Translations under genes and position numbers: made by a program
IMG/VR virus record: IMGVR_UViG_3300041411_000052
Coordinates: 1 to 23,699 of that record
DNA from: a virus
Direction: 5' to 3' (one strand)
DNA length: 23,699 nucleotides
Shown here: positions 1 through 7,781 of the stretch, in pieces
Layout: every line of letters begins with the position of its first letter
Numbering within the stretch: the stretch's first letter is position 1
The notes under the pieces: generated by a model
Told to the model about the DNA's origin: nothing
Database searches by the model: none
What the model saw: only the letters and a program-made list of their open reading frames with translations

Positions 1-44
1 ACGAAGTCCGGGATGTAGAGGACTGGAGCCTTAATATTGTTCAT
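1..44 (-). CDS. Partial small phage gene cut by left window edge
   Basis: An ATG at 44 (reading leftward) opens MNNIKAPVLYIPDF and stays open to base 1. A strong ribosome-binding site, AAAGGA, sits 7-8 bases upstream of this ATG, inside the end of the preceding gene, which it overlaps by 14 bases. That overlap is typical of packed phage early operons. Only 14 residues are visible, so no family can be named. It is the most downstream visible member of the minus-strand operon that begins at 1167. The start is well supported; the function is unknown. Confidence 0.6.
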   Translation of the reverse strand, partial: MNNIKAPVLYIPDF

Positions 45-282
45 CGATAAATCCTTTATACGTTACTGGGCGGACATCCTGAGCCCAACAAGTTGTTTTG
101 AAATTGTTTTTAGCGTTAGAGTTTTCAACCCAAATCAAATCAACGTCCAGAAATACATCGCCGCTACGAGCTGTACTAAACTTGGTTATAACGCCTTTAA
201 ACTTAGTATTGTATGAAGTTGCTCCTTCACCAAACAAGTTCATTCGTCCTTCGATCAACAAACCGATAGATAGAGTGTGCAT
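31..282 (-). CDS. Hypothetical phage protein (83 aa)
   Basis: Unrecognised soluble protein of 83 residues. It starts MHTLSIGLLIEGRMN and has alternating hydrophobic and polar stretches (GVITKFSTARSGDVFLDVDLIW) suggesting a small beta-rich fold. The start at 282 is preceded by AAGGAG with 8-base spacing, a strong site that favours it over the internal Met at residue 14. The start codon overlaps the stop of the upstream gene by one base, so translation is probably coupled. No catalytic motif or membrane segment is seen. It belongs to the left minus-strand operon. No function is proposed. Confidence 0.65.
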   Translation of the reverse strand: MHTLSIGLLIEGRMNLFGEGATSYNTKFKGVITKFSTARSGDVFLDVDLIWVENSNAKNNFKTTCWAQDVRPVTYKGFIDEQY

Positions 283-473
283 TATTGCTTCTCCTTGTAC
301 TTAACGAAGTTCGTTAGGGCGTCAGACAACGATTCACCCCCTTCAATAAACTCTTCGCTACCCCACTCGTCAACCGTCCAGATTTCCCAGACGCGACCGG
401 AACAATATGAGACACGAGTAAAAACGTATCCTTCGGCTTGAGCCTTCGCGAGTTCTTCTTTATATGAGTTCAC
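282..473 (-). CDS. Hypothetical phage protein, GTG start (63 aa)
   Basis: The reading frame is open back to a TTG at 548, but that stretch overlaps the 43-codon gene at 475-606. I place the start at a GTG at 473. It lies one base after the stop of that gene and has a G-run (479-483) at SD distance. The product begins (V/M)NSYKEELAKAQAEGYVFTR and contains an aromatic core, GRVWEIWTVDEW. It is acidic and soluble, with no recognised domain. It belongs to the packed minus-strand operon. The frame is reasonably sure; the start is inferred. Confidence 0.55.
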   Translation of the reverse strand: MNSYKEELAKAQAEGYVFTRVSYCSGRVWEIWTVDEWGSEEFIEGGESLSDALTNFVKYKEKQ

Positions 474-474
474 C

Positions 475-606
475 TTAACCCCCGTAACGAATTTCGTCGT
501 GACACTTAGAACAACATTCAACACTAACGCAATTGTCTTGATACACAACTCGATAGTCGTGTCTACAGTTCCAGGACCACCACCAATCTAGAAATCGCTG
601 TTTCAT
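475..606 (-). CDS. Small Trp/Cys-rich protein, possible zinc ribbon (43 aa)
   Basis: A 43-codon frame, short enough to be missed by ordinary length cut-offs. Its ATG (606-604) overlaps the TGA of the upstream gene in an ATGA junction, and its TAA (477-475) is followed after one base by the GTG of the next gene. The protein begins MKQRFLDWWWSWNCRHDYRV and later has CVSVECCSKCHDE. The pattern of Trp-rich start, C-x-HD, then C-x-x-C-H resembles small phage zinc-ribbon proteins in which a Cys/His pair and a CxxC bind metal. The metal binding is inference. The gene exactly fills a gap between its neighbours, which supports it being real. Confidence 0.6.
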   Translation of the reverse strand: MKQRFLDWWWSWNCRHDYRVVYQDNCVSVECCSKCHDEIRYGG

Positions 607-785
607 TTCAAATCCCTTTCTTCAATTTCGTAATCTTGGCCGTGATCAGCGTCAGTATAGCTATATTCGTCCATCATCCGCTCGCGTTCCCGGTCTACTT
701 CGACTCGGTGGAGATAAACGTCAATCACGCGGCGATGTTCATCGTGCGTATCCCACTGAACCTCGTACAGAATAAATACTTTCAT
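603..785 (-). CDS. Hypothetical acidic phage protein (60 aa)
   Basis: The frame is open from 815, but the start is taken at the ATG at 785 (MKVFILYEVQWDTHDEHRRV). This begins one base after the upstream stop, and the longer version would overlap the upstream gene. The protein is highly charged, with a central Arg/Glu-rich stretch (VEVDRERERMMDEY) and an acidic tail ending in EIEERDLK. No domain is recognised. Its TGA overlaps the ATG of the 43-residue gene downstream (ATGA), so the two are probably translationally coupled. Confidence 0.6.
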   Translation of the reverse strand: MKVFILYEVQWDTHDEHRRVIDVYLHRVEVDRERERMMDEYSYTDADHGQDYEIEERDLK

Positions 786-786
786 T

Positions 787-1167
787 TTAGAAGAGCCTCG
801 GTTGACTAAGGTCAACGATCATGATATAAAGGCCAGCTTTCTTAGCCCGCTTCAACATATCTACAGAACCGGAGCTTACCCCATCCCAGATAAGGAGTAA
901 AGCGCCTTTTCCGCTCACCTTCGCATAATCAGCCATGCGCTGGTTCCGTTGGTTCGGTCCTCCGGCCCAACGTTCGCTAGGAAGGACCGGAAATTCTTTT
1001 ACAGGAATACTCGAAACGTCAGCCCAGTCCCGTCCTAGAAGGTCAACCCCTTCGGCCATCCCACAGACGACTTCGGTAACGTCGTTAGCGTGCCAGAATT
1101 CCTGACAGGCATCATAGACGGTCTTACGACAAGTAATTGACCGCGACCCGGCTACGATAGTAATCAT
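787..1167 (-). CDS. SLOG-domain (DUF2493, YspA-like) protein
   Basis: A 126-residue single-domain protein of the SLOG superfamily, DUF2493/YspA-like branch. Visible motifs in order: an N-terminal strand leading into GSRSIT (residues 7-12); the glycine turn CGMAEGVDLLGRDWA (35-49); GGPNQRNQRMA (69-79); and a late WDGVSSGS (94-101). This is a Rossmann-like fold that in other SLOG members binds nucleotide-related ligands. The ligand and role here are unknown. It is the first gene of the left minus-strand operon. Its RBS, AAAGGA, lies within the 1168-1183 interval and so overlaps the gp8 late promoter on the other strand. The family assignment is firm; a role in nucleotide metabolism or host interference is speculation. 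Confidence 0.8.
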   Translation of the reverse strand: MITIVAGSRSITCRKTVYDACQEFWHANDVTEVVCGMAEGVDLLGRDWADVSSIPVKEFPVLPSERWAGGPNQRNQRMADYAKVSGKGALLLIWDGVSSGSVDMLKRAKKAGLYIMIVDLSQPRLF

Positions 1168-1174
1168 CTAAATA
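1167..1174 (+). promoter_or_regulatory. Late promoter TCTAAATA upstream of gp8
   Basis: TCTAAATA lies about 50 bases before the gp8 start and reads toward it. It resembles the T4 late box TATAAATA with C at position 2. The same NCTAAATA octamer recurs in several other gaps before virion operons in this window. It overlaps the start region of the divergent minus-strand SLOG gene, so the two transcription units may interfere. Confidence 0.65.
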
Positions 1175-1226
1175 TCCTTTATAAAGTACCATATTCTATA
1201 GTAATTACTCTCCAAGGTAAAGAAAG

Positions 1227-2540
1227 ATGCCAGCTATCGTCACGAACGATCTAAGAATCAAAAACTCCGACACGTTTGCGGCCGATATGATCGCAACCCC
1301 AAACTACATCTACATTGGCCGCGAAACTCCGTGGGATAATGAAGTTTTGCCGCCTGCTCTAATCGGTGCCGACCAAGAGTTGTTCGAAGTCTATAACGAC
1401 CTTTTGGCGATCAAAAAGATTGATCCTAACTCGATGCAGTCCGTTTGTCAGCGTATCGATTGGAAAACCAATACCGTCTATGACCAATACGACCACCGCG
1501 TCAACATGCTCGAAAAAGATATCGTTTCGAAATACTACTACAACTATTTCGTGCTGACGGAAGAATTCAACGTCTATAAATGTCTGTCGAACAACAACGG
1601 TGCTGTTTCGCTGGAGCGTCCTACTTCCCAACAAATTAACGCGTTCCAAACTTCAGACGGTTACATTTGGAAGTACATGTATACCCTGCGGTCTACTGAT
1701 ACTATCAACTTCCTGACGACTAACTGGATGCCGATCTATACCCTGAAGTACAACGATGGTTCGGCTCAGTGGCAAGTTCAGAATACCGCGATTGATGGTG
1801 CGATTCATCGTATCGAACTCGATTCGCCGGGAGCCAACTACAGCTTCACTAGCCTTCCGACCGTAGCAATTGTTGGGGATGGTACTGGGGCAACGGCCAC
1901 CGTTCAAGTTAACGAAGACGATGGTTCGATTGCTAAGATTGTCGTGGTTAACGTGGGCTCTGGTTATTCTTACGCGACCGTTGTTTTCGGTAACGTGGGT
2001 GACGGTATTGGCGCTGCTGCAACCCCTATTCTAAGTCCTATCGGCGGCCACGGCTTCGATGCTCGGGCTGAACTTGGCGGGACTTCGAAGATGATTAAGA
2101 CTTCGATCACCGGTTCCGAAGGCGACGTGTTTCCGACAACCTCTTTCCGTCGTACTGGGATCATTTCAGCGCCGTTGTCGAACAACCTAGGCTCTAAGGT
2201 ATCGCTGAATAATAACGGCGGCTACGCAGCCGGTAATTCGCTGCAGGGCGGAACCTCGGGCGCGGTCGGTCAAGTGCTTTACGTGGATGGAACTATCATC
2301 TGGGTTCAAAACGTGATCGGCGACTTTATTGCCGGTGAAGCGATGAATAACCTGACTAATGGTAGTACCTCGAACATCATTACCGTTATCAACGACACTC
2401 GCGTGCCTTTGAACCAATCGGTGGCCGCGAAAGACGACATTATTAATCGCTCTGGTAAGATTCTGTATATGTCGAACCGGGAAAAGATTACGCGTGCGAC
2501 CGAACAAACCGAAGACATCCGCGTGCTGATCCAGTTCTAA
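1227..2540 (+). CDS. gp8: Baseplate wedge subunit, T4 gp8-like
   Basis: A 437-residue homologue of T4 baseplate wedge protein gp8 (334 residues in T4), which helps join the inner wedge to the peripheral baseplate. The N-terminal third is characteristic: TPNYIYIGRETPWDNE, VCQRIDWKTNTVYDQYD, YYYNYFVLTEEFNVYKCL and SDGYIWKYMYTL. A middle section of roughly 100 residues holds two glycine-rich beta repeats of the type GANYSFTSLPTVAIVGDG and GSGYSYATVVFGNVGDG, which account for much of the extra length. The C-terminus ends in REKITRATEQTEDIRVLIQF, a normal gp8-type end. The start at 1227 follows an AAGG/AAAG-rich stretch. It is followed by another structural gene after a hairpin and a late promoter. 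Confidence 0.88.
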   Translation: MPAIVTNDLRIKNSDTFAADMIATPNYIYIGRETPWDNEVLPPALIGADQELFEVYNDLLAIKKIDPNSMQSVCQRIDWKTNTVYDQYDHRVNMLEKDIVSKYYYNYFVLTEEFNVYKCLSNNNGAVSLERPTSQQINAFQTSDGYIWKYMYTLRSTDTINFLTTNWMPIYTLKYNDGSAQWQVQNTAIDGAIHRIELDSPGANYSFTSLPTVAIVGDGTGATATVQVNEDDGSIAKIVVVNVGSGYSYATVVFGNVGDGIGAAATPILSPIGGHGFDARAELGGTSKMIKTSITGSEGDVFPTTSFRRTGIISAPLSNNLGSKVSLNNNGGYAAGNSLQGGTSGAVGQVLYVDGTIIWVQNVIGDFIAGEAMNNLTNGSTSNIITVINDTRVPLNQSVAAKDDIINRSGKILYMSNREKITRATEQTEDIRVLIQF

Positions 2541-2546
2541 ATTGAC

Positions 2547-2574
2547 GCTGGCCTTTGTGAAAACCTAGGCCAGC
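2547..2574 (+). terminator. Intergenic hairpin after gp8 (no U-tract)
   Basis: An 8-bp perfect inverted repeat, GCTGGCCT (2547-2554) and AGGCCAGC (2567-2574), with a 12-base loop. It lies just after the gp8 stop and runs into the late-promoter octamer at 2573. No T-run follows, so it is more likely an attenuator or RNA processing/stability element than a strong intrinsic terminator. Confidence 0.5.
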
Positions 2575-2580
2575 TAAATA
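2573..2580 (+). promoter_or_regulatory. Late promoter GCTAAATA upstream of the DUF4815-type gene
   Basis: GCTAAATA sits 34 bases before the ATG at 2614 and shares its first two bases with the 3' arm of the preceding hairpin. It matches the window's recurring NCTAAATA late motif. The gene itself has an AGGAAG ribosome-binding site. Confidence 0.65.
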
Positions 2581-2613
2581 AGCTTTATATCTAATACGTT
2601 AGGAAGAATTATA

Positions 2614-5600
2614 ATGGCCGTAGATTTAAGCCAAGCACCTTATCACGATGACTTCGATTCTTCGAAGAACTATCATCGCGTTCTTTTCACCCCAGGTCGT
2701 GCCGTCCAAGCGCGGGAGTTCAATCAACTCCAAACTTTGCTTCAAGAGCAAATCAAGCGTTTCGGGAATCACGTGTTCCAGAACGGCTCCATGGTTATTC
2801 CTGGCGAATCGAACTACAACACCAACTATGAATATGTAACTGTTCGCGATGTTCAGTACGACGCCATTTCTGAGATTCTTGAGACTAACCAAGTAACTCT
2901 GACCGGGAAGACTTCCGGTGTAGTCGCGCAGATCATGCAGTATCAGCCTAACATGGGCGCGGACCCGATTACTTTCTACGTTCAATATTTGAACGGTAGC
3001 GAAGATGGTCTGGTTTCTCGTTTTCTCCTAAGCGAAGAAATTGAGCTGACTACTGCTACAGGAACTTTGTTCGCCGAAGCCGTTTGTAACGGGACTGGGG
3101 TTGGTTCGGTATTCACCATCAACGCCGGGATCTTCTACATCAACGGTTTCTTCGTTGAGAACGACGCTCAATCAATCATTCTTTCGCGTTACAGCGACAC
3201 GCCTAGCGTTGTTGTAGGCTTCCGCCTGAAAGAAGCTACCGTAGACTGGACTGAAGACCAAACGTTGCTAGACAACGCTAGCGGCTCGACAAACCTGAAT
3301 GCTATCGGTGCTGACCGCCTTAAGTTAACTCTTGAGCTGGAATCTCACGCGTTTGATTCGACTTTCGATAAAGAAAACTTCATTCAACTCGCTGCGTTTA
3401 AAAACGGTATTATCCAAACTCTTCTAACCACCACCGATTACAGCGTTCTGGAAGATACTTTGGCGCGTCGGACTTATGACGAATCCGGTGATTATACCGT
3501 TGAGTCGTTTGGTCTGGACGTTCGCGAACACCTTGATGATGGTTCGAACGGCGGTCTGTTCTCGGTAATCGAAGGCGGCGACGATGCTAAGTTTGTAGTT
3601 GGGGTTGAACCCGGCAAAGCGTACGTGCGCGGCTACGAAATCACCAACATCGCTACCAAGTACCTTGAAATCGATAAGGCTCGTGAAGTCGGCACCGTCG
3701 ATAACAGCGCAACTACTTTGGTTATGGGCGCCTACGTTGAAACTCTGGCCGTTCCTAACACCACGCCGCTAATCGGTAAGATCGTGTCTTTCTACTCGGG
3801 CACTTCCGCAACTCCAGGCGCAGTTCCTTCGGGCACGGTTCTGGGTAGCGCTATGGTTATCTCGGTTGAACGTAAGTCAGACGGCACCATGAAGCTGTAC
3901 TTGGTTCGTGTGCGCAACGCCGTTGATGTTGCTGATACTTCGTTTATCGTTAACGCTACCACCGCATACATTGCCGGTGCCCCAGCGTTCACCTGCTTGA
4001 TTAACAAGGTTCTGTTGGGGACTTCGAACGCCGGGTTGGTTTTCCGCCTTCCTATTACTAACGTTCAAACCCTGCTGAATGTAGATGGTATTTCCGATAC
4101 TTCGATGACCACCGTTCGTCAGATCACGGCCACCGCCGATACTAGCGGTAACATCATCCTGACTGCCGGTACTAACGAAGTGTTTGTTGCTCCTAGCGCG
4201 ACTAACTCGTTTGCTTCGTTCGGTTCGACTCTTCGTGAGATTGCGACCATTTCGACTCTGGGCGGAACTCCAACCGGTAAAGCTCTGACTATCGCCTTTG
4301 GTGGTGCAGCGGCTAGCGCGGTTGTAACTGTGACGCTCGAAGTTGTTAAGCAAGTTGCTACCGCGAAAAGTAAAACGTTGACTCCGCTGACTCTTACCCG
4401 GACTTCAGCACAAATCGTCAACGGCAATCAATATTCGCTTAACAAAGCCGACGCAACTAAGTTGGTAAGCGTTATTGACGTGACTTCGGGCCTGAATATT
4501 ACTTCGAAGTTTTCGCTGAAACGTAACGTTTTCGCCGATTACTACGGTATCTCGTACATCCAACTGAACGTTGGCGAAGTGATGCCTGCAGGTAACGTAA
4601 CGATTTCTGCTGAATACTTCGCGCACGGCTCCAACGGCGATTTCTTCTCGGTTAACTCGTACTCGATTCCATACGAAGACATTCCATTCGAAACCATCGG
4701 TGGAGTTCAGGTTAAAGCTTCTGACTTGCTGGATTTCCGTCCGCGTAAGCCGGACGACAACAATAACAACTTTACCGGTGCTGGGTTCACTTCGGTAGAA
4801 GCGCCGTTCAACTCGACGTTGCTGCGCGCTGACCTGAAATACTACATGCCGCGTATTGATAAAGTTTTCGTTAACTCGAAAGGCATCTTTGGAACCGTTA
4901 AAGGTGTTCCAGGCGATGAGCCAAAAGAACCTAAGACCCCAGACAACTCGATGCTTCTGTATCGCGTGAACATCCCAGCCTACACCAATTCGATTAAAGA
5001 TGTCGCCGTTGAAGCCATCAATAACCGTCGTTACACTATGCGCGATATTGGTAAGCTGGAAGATCGTATTTCGAATCTGGAATACTACGTGACGCTGAGC
5101 CTTCTGGAAACTGAAACTTCTTCGATGCAGATCACCGATAGCGTTACCGGTCTGAATCGCTTCAAGAACGGTTTCATTACCGATTCGTTTGTGGATCACT
5201 CGGTTGGTAACTGGACTTCGGCTGATTATAAATGCTCGATTTCTCCTGAGTTTGCGTTCTTGCGTCCTGAGTTTTCCCCGGACCAAGTAGACATGAAGTT
5301 TAAAGCTGTAGGTTCGGGCGCCGTTCTGACCGGTTCGTTGGTAACTTTGCCGTACACTGAAGTTAACTTCTTGAATCAGCCGTACGCCTCGAACTTCCTA
5401 AACGTTAACCCGTACGCGGTTTACCGTTGGAACGGTGATATGATCCTGTCGCCAAGTAACGATACTTGGTTCGATACCGTCTACACTGCTCCACAAGTAA
5501 CGTATCAAGTGTTTAACAACGGCAATCTGGCACAGACTTGGAATAGCTGGCAGTTGTATTGGGCCGGTAGTAATGCTTCGAGTAGCCTGTACCGCGTTGG

Positions 5601-7569
5601 TAATGGTAACACTACTTCGACTGACGGCGTTAACTTTAATGGTAGCACTGATCACAACGTAGTTGGTAGCCACACGATTACTTCCACTTCCACTTCGGTT
5701 GAAGTTGTTGGTGATCGTGTCGTTGATAACAGCGTTATTCCTTACATGCGCTCGCGTGATGTAGCGTTTAAGTCTGTTGGTCTGAAACCTTCGACCAAAA
5801 TGTTTGCTTTCTTCGATAACGTTAACGTTTCGGCCTACTGCAAACAAACCGGCAAAGCGTTCGGTGCAGATATGATTACTGACGTTGATGGTAATCTGGA
5901 AGGGATTTTCAATATTCCGAACAATGCTACTCTGCGTTTCCGTACCGGGACTAAACAATTCACCCTGATTGATAACGCGCTGAACATTAAAGAAACCTCG
6001 TTGGCTTACGGCGATGCTGATTATAGCGCGAAAGGAACCTTGGTTACTCGTACCCAATCGATCCTGGCAACGCAGAAGATTTCTCAGACTACCGTTCCAT
6101 GGGATCCATTGGCTCAATCGTTCTTCGTTGAAAAAGACGGCGGCGTGTTCTTGACCTCGATTGAAGTGTTCTTCGCTTCGAAAGATCCAAGTTCGAGCAT
6201 CACGATGGAAATCCGTAACATGGTTAACGGCTACCCTGGCCAAGATGTTGTTCCTTACAGTAAGGTGACTTTGAATCCTTCCCAGGTTTCGATTTCGGCT
6301 GGAGCTAACGTTGGGACTAAGTTTACTTTCAATTCTCCAGTTTATCTGGCGAACGGCAATGAATATTGCTACGTGATTATGTCTAACAGCAATAACTACA
6401 ACGTTTACATCGCAACCATGGGTAACAAAGTAATCGGTAGCAACACTTATATCTCGAAACAACCGTATGTTGGTGTTCTGTTTAAATCGCAGAATAACAC
6501 TACTTGGTCGGAAGATCAGAACTCGGACATGAAGTTTAATATCAATGTCGCTAAGTTCTCTACCGATACCGTGTTCAACGCGAACTTCGTGAATAACAAG
6601 ACTGTAGCGATTACCTTGGCTAGCAACCCTCTGACCTCGGTTAGTGGAACTAAAGTAATTACCGCGCACGTTCCTAACCATAACCTGGTTGTTGGTTCGA
6701 AAGTGGTTATCGCTGGTGTTGATGTTGGTCCTGGGATTGCACTGAGTCAGTTGAATAAGCAACAAGTTGTAACGACTGTTATTGATGCTGATAACTTCAC
6801 TTTCGAAACTACTTCGAATGCTACTTCAAGCGGCACTTTCGGCGGAGCGGCGGTAAGTTCTGAACGCAACATGGTTCTGAACACCATCTACCCTTCGTTC
6901 CAAGAGTTGTTGATTGAGAACACTAACGTTGATTGGACCATGTCTGGTGTAACTGGTAAGTCGTTGTCTGGGACTGAAACCCCGTTTGTTGCTACTCCAG
7001 CTTACAACATTACTCCGAACAATAACAGTGATTTGCCGTTCCCACTGTTGATTCCTTCGGTTTCGGATTCGACCGTTGTGGCTGGCGACTATATGACGAT
7101 CACCGCTAAGATGATTTCCTATGCTGATAATATCTCGCCTGTAATTGATATTAACCGCGCCGGTGTTATCGGGATCGCTAACCGTATCAATAGCCCTGCG
7201 GTATTGAACGAAACCGCTGCGACTGGTGGTAATGCTATCGCTCGTTACGTTACTTCGGTAGTGGGACTTAAGAACCCAGCGAACGCGTTGAAATTGTTCC
7301 TCGATATCAACCGTCCACAAGGTTCGAACGTAAGCGTTTTCTACAAAACCGGTAACAGCGAAAACGAAGTTGTTGGTAAAGTTTGGACCGCGCTGCCTAC
7401 CATCGTTTCCGTTACCGCGTCGGACGTAAATAGTTACTCAGAAGCCGAGTTCTCCAAAGATGATATTCCTGACTTTGGCTTCTACCAGTTCAAGATTGTT
7501 CTGACTTCGGTTTCGTCTTCGGCAATCCCAAGCTGCAAACGTATGCGCGGACTTGCTCTAGGAACGTAA
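2614..7569 (+). CDS. Giant virion protein, DUF4815-type (1651 aa), baseplate/fibre
   Basis: The largest gene of the window. Its N-terminus is the DUF4815 signature found in structural proteins of large T4-like phages: YHDDFDSSKNYHRVLFTPGR (residues 10-29), AVQAREFNQLQ (30-40) and QIKRFGNHVFQNGSMVIPG (46-64). Further on are GSNGDFFSVNSYSIPYED (around 672-690), followed by LLDFRPRK, and VPWDPLAQSFFVEKDGG (around 1162-1178), a module repeatedly seen in such proteins. Residues 970-1040 are rich in Asn, Ser and Thr. There is no signal peptide, transmembrane segment or enzyme motif. It sits where T4 has genes 9-12 and wac, between gp8 and gp13, so it is probably a peripheral baseplate or fibre-attachment protein. 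Its exact place in the virion is inferred. Confidence 0.82.
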   Translation: MAVDLSQAPYHDDFDSSKNYHRVLFTPGRAVQAREFNQLQTLLQEQIKRFGNHVFQNGSMVIPGESNYNTNYEYVTVRDVQYDAISEILETNQVTLTGKTSGVVAQIMQYQPNMGADPITFYVQYLNGSEDGLVSRFLLSEEIELTTATGTLFAEAVCNGTGVGSVFTINAGIFYINGFFVENDAQSIILSRYSDTPSVVVGFRLKEATVDWTEDQTLLDNASGSTNLNAIGADRLKLTLELESHAFDSTFDKENFIQLAAFKNGIIQTLLTTTDYSVLEDTLARRTYDESGDYTVESFGLDVREHLDDGSNGGLFSVIEGGDDAKFVVGVEPGKAYVRGYEITNIATKYLEIDKAREVGTVDNSATTLVMGAYVETLAVPNTTPLIGKIVSFYSGTSATPGAVPSGTVLGSAMVISVERKSDGTMKLYLVRVRNAVDVADTSFIVNATTAYIAGAPAFTCLINKVLLGTSNAGLVFRLPITNVQTLLNVDGISDTSMTTVRQITATADTSGNIILTAGTNEVFVAPSATNSFASFGSTLREIATISTLGGTPTGKALTIAFGGAAASAVVTVTLEVVKQVATAKSKTLTPLTLTRTSAQIVNGNQYSLNKADATKLVSVIDVTSGLNITSKFSLKRNVFADYYGISYIQLNVGEVMPAGNVTISAEYFAHGSNGDFFSVNSYSIPYEDIPFETIGGVQVKASDLLDFRPRKPDDNNNNFTGAGFTSVEAPFNSTLLRADLKYYMPRIDKVFVNSKGIFGTVKGVPGDEPKEPKTPDNSMLLYRVNIPAYTNSIKDVAVEAINNRRYTMRDIGKLEDRISNLEYYVTLSLLETETSSMQITDSVTGLNRFKNGFITDSFVDHSVGNWTSADYKCSISPEFAFLRPEFSPDQVDMKFKAVGSGAVLTGSLVTLPYTEVNFLNQPYASNFLNVNPYAVYRWNGDMILSPSNDTWFDTVYTAPQVTYQVFNNGNLAQTWNSWQLYWAGSNASSSLYRVGNGNTTSTDGVNFNGSTDHNVVGSHTITSTSTSVEVVGDRVVDNSVIPYMRSRDVAFKSVGLKPSTKMFAFFDNVNVSAYCKQTGKAFGADMITDVDGNLEGIFNIPNNATLRFRTGTKQFTLIDNALNIKETSLAYGDADYSAKGTLVTRTQSILATQKISQTTVPWDPLAQSFFVEKDGGVFLTSIEVFFASKDPSSSITMEIRNMVNGYPGQDVVPYSKVTLNPSQVSISAGANVGTKFTFNSPVYLANGNEYCYVIMSNSNNYNVYIATMGNKVIGSNTYISKQPYVGVLFKSQNNTTWSEDQNSDMKFNINVAKFSTDTVFNANFVNNKTVAITLASNPLTSVSGTKVITAHVPNHNLVVGSKVVIAGVDVGPGIALSQLNKQQVVTTVIDADNFTFETTSNATSSGTFGGAAVSSERNMVLNTIYPSFQELLIENTNVDWTMSGVTGKSLSGTETPFVATPAYNITPNNNSDLPFPLLIPSVSDSTVVAGDYMTITAKMISYADNISPVIDINRAGVIGIANRINSPAVLNETAATGGNAIARYVTSVVGLKNPANALKLFLDINRPQGSNVSVFYKTGNSENEVVGKVWTALPTIVSVTASDVNSYSEAEFSKDDIPDFGFYQFKIVLTSVSSSAIPSCKRMRGLALGT

Positions 7570-7574
7570 AATTG

Positions 7575-7781
7575 ATGCAAACGGCTAAAGTTCAAGGTCA
7601 CGAAGGTCTAAGGAAAGACCTTCACACCAAGGCTATTATAAATGACGACGAAGGTGCCTTTCAGAAAGCCAAGGCGGCTAAAGAAAGGCGACTTCAAGAA
7701 ATTAATAGGGTAGATAGTTTAGAAGAGAAGGTTGCTAAACTTGAAGCGCTTATTGCGAAATTGATAGGAGAGACGGAATGA
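7575..7781 (+). CDS. Small coiled-coil protein (68 aa)
   Basis: A 68-residue charged protein in the structural operon. The frame could begin at a TTG at 7572, but the adjacent ATG at 7575 is the better start. The first half is Lys/Glu-rich. The second half has a heptad pattern, SLEEKVAKLEALIAKLI, predicted to be a short coiled coil, as in many small phage chaperones or trimerisation elements. It begins 5 bases after the 1651-residue gene and ends in an ATGA overlap with the next gene. It may be an assembly partner of one of these two proteins; that is inferred from position only. Confidence 0.65.
   Translation: MQTAKVQGHEGLRKDLHTKAIINDDEGAFQKAKAAKERRLQEINRVDSLEEKVAKLEALIAKLIGETE

Noticed and set aside
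282-548. 88-codon version of the minus-strand gene, starting at TTG 548
   Set aside because: It would overlap the 43-codon gene almost completely and has no clear ribosome-binding site; the GTG at 473 fits the operon spacing better.
1175-1226. Sigma-70 promoter for the left minus-strand operon
   Set aside because: On the minus strand only weak matches (TTGGAG with TATGGT, or poorly spaced TATAGA) are seen; not enough to annotate.
1575-1582. TATAAATG inside gp8
   Set aside because: One mismatch to the late octamer and located in the middle of a gene without a following start; likely chance.
4405-5286. Minus-strand open frame of 293 codons
   Set aside because: Same reason: shadow of the 1651-residue protein, with Arg/Asn-rich low-quality sequence.
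5398-6765. Long minus-strand open frame (455 codons) under the giant structural gene
   Set aside because: It is antisense to a well-supported coding frame, has no ribosome-binding site or family-like sequence, and is explained by the biased codon use of the + strand gene.
7425-7432. CGTAAATA as a late promoter near the end of the giant gene
   Set aside because: It lies inside coding sequence, lacks the C/A-T at positions 2-3 shared by the others, and no operon starts after it.
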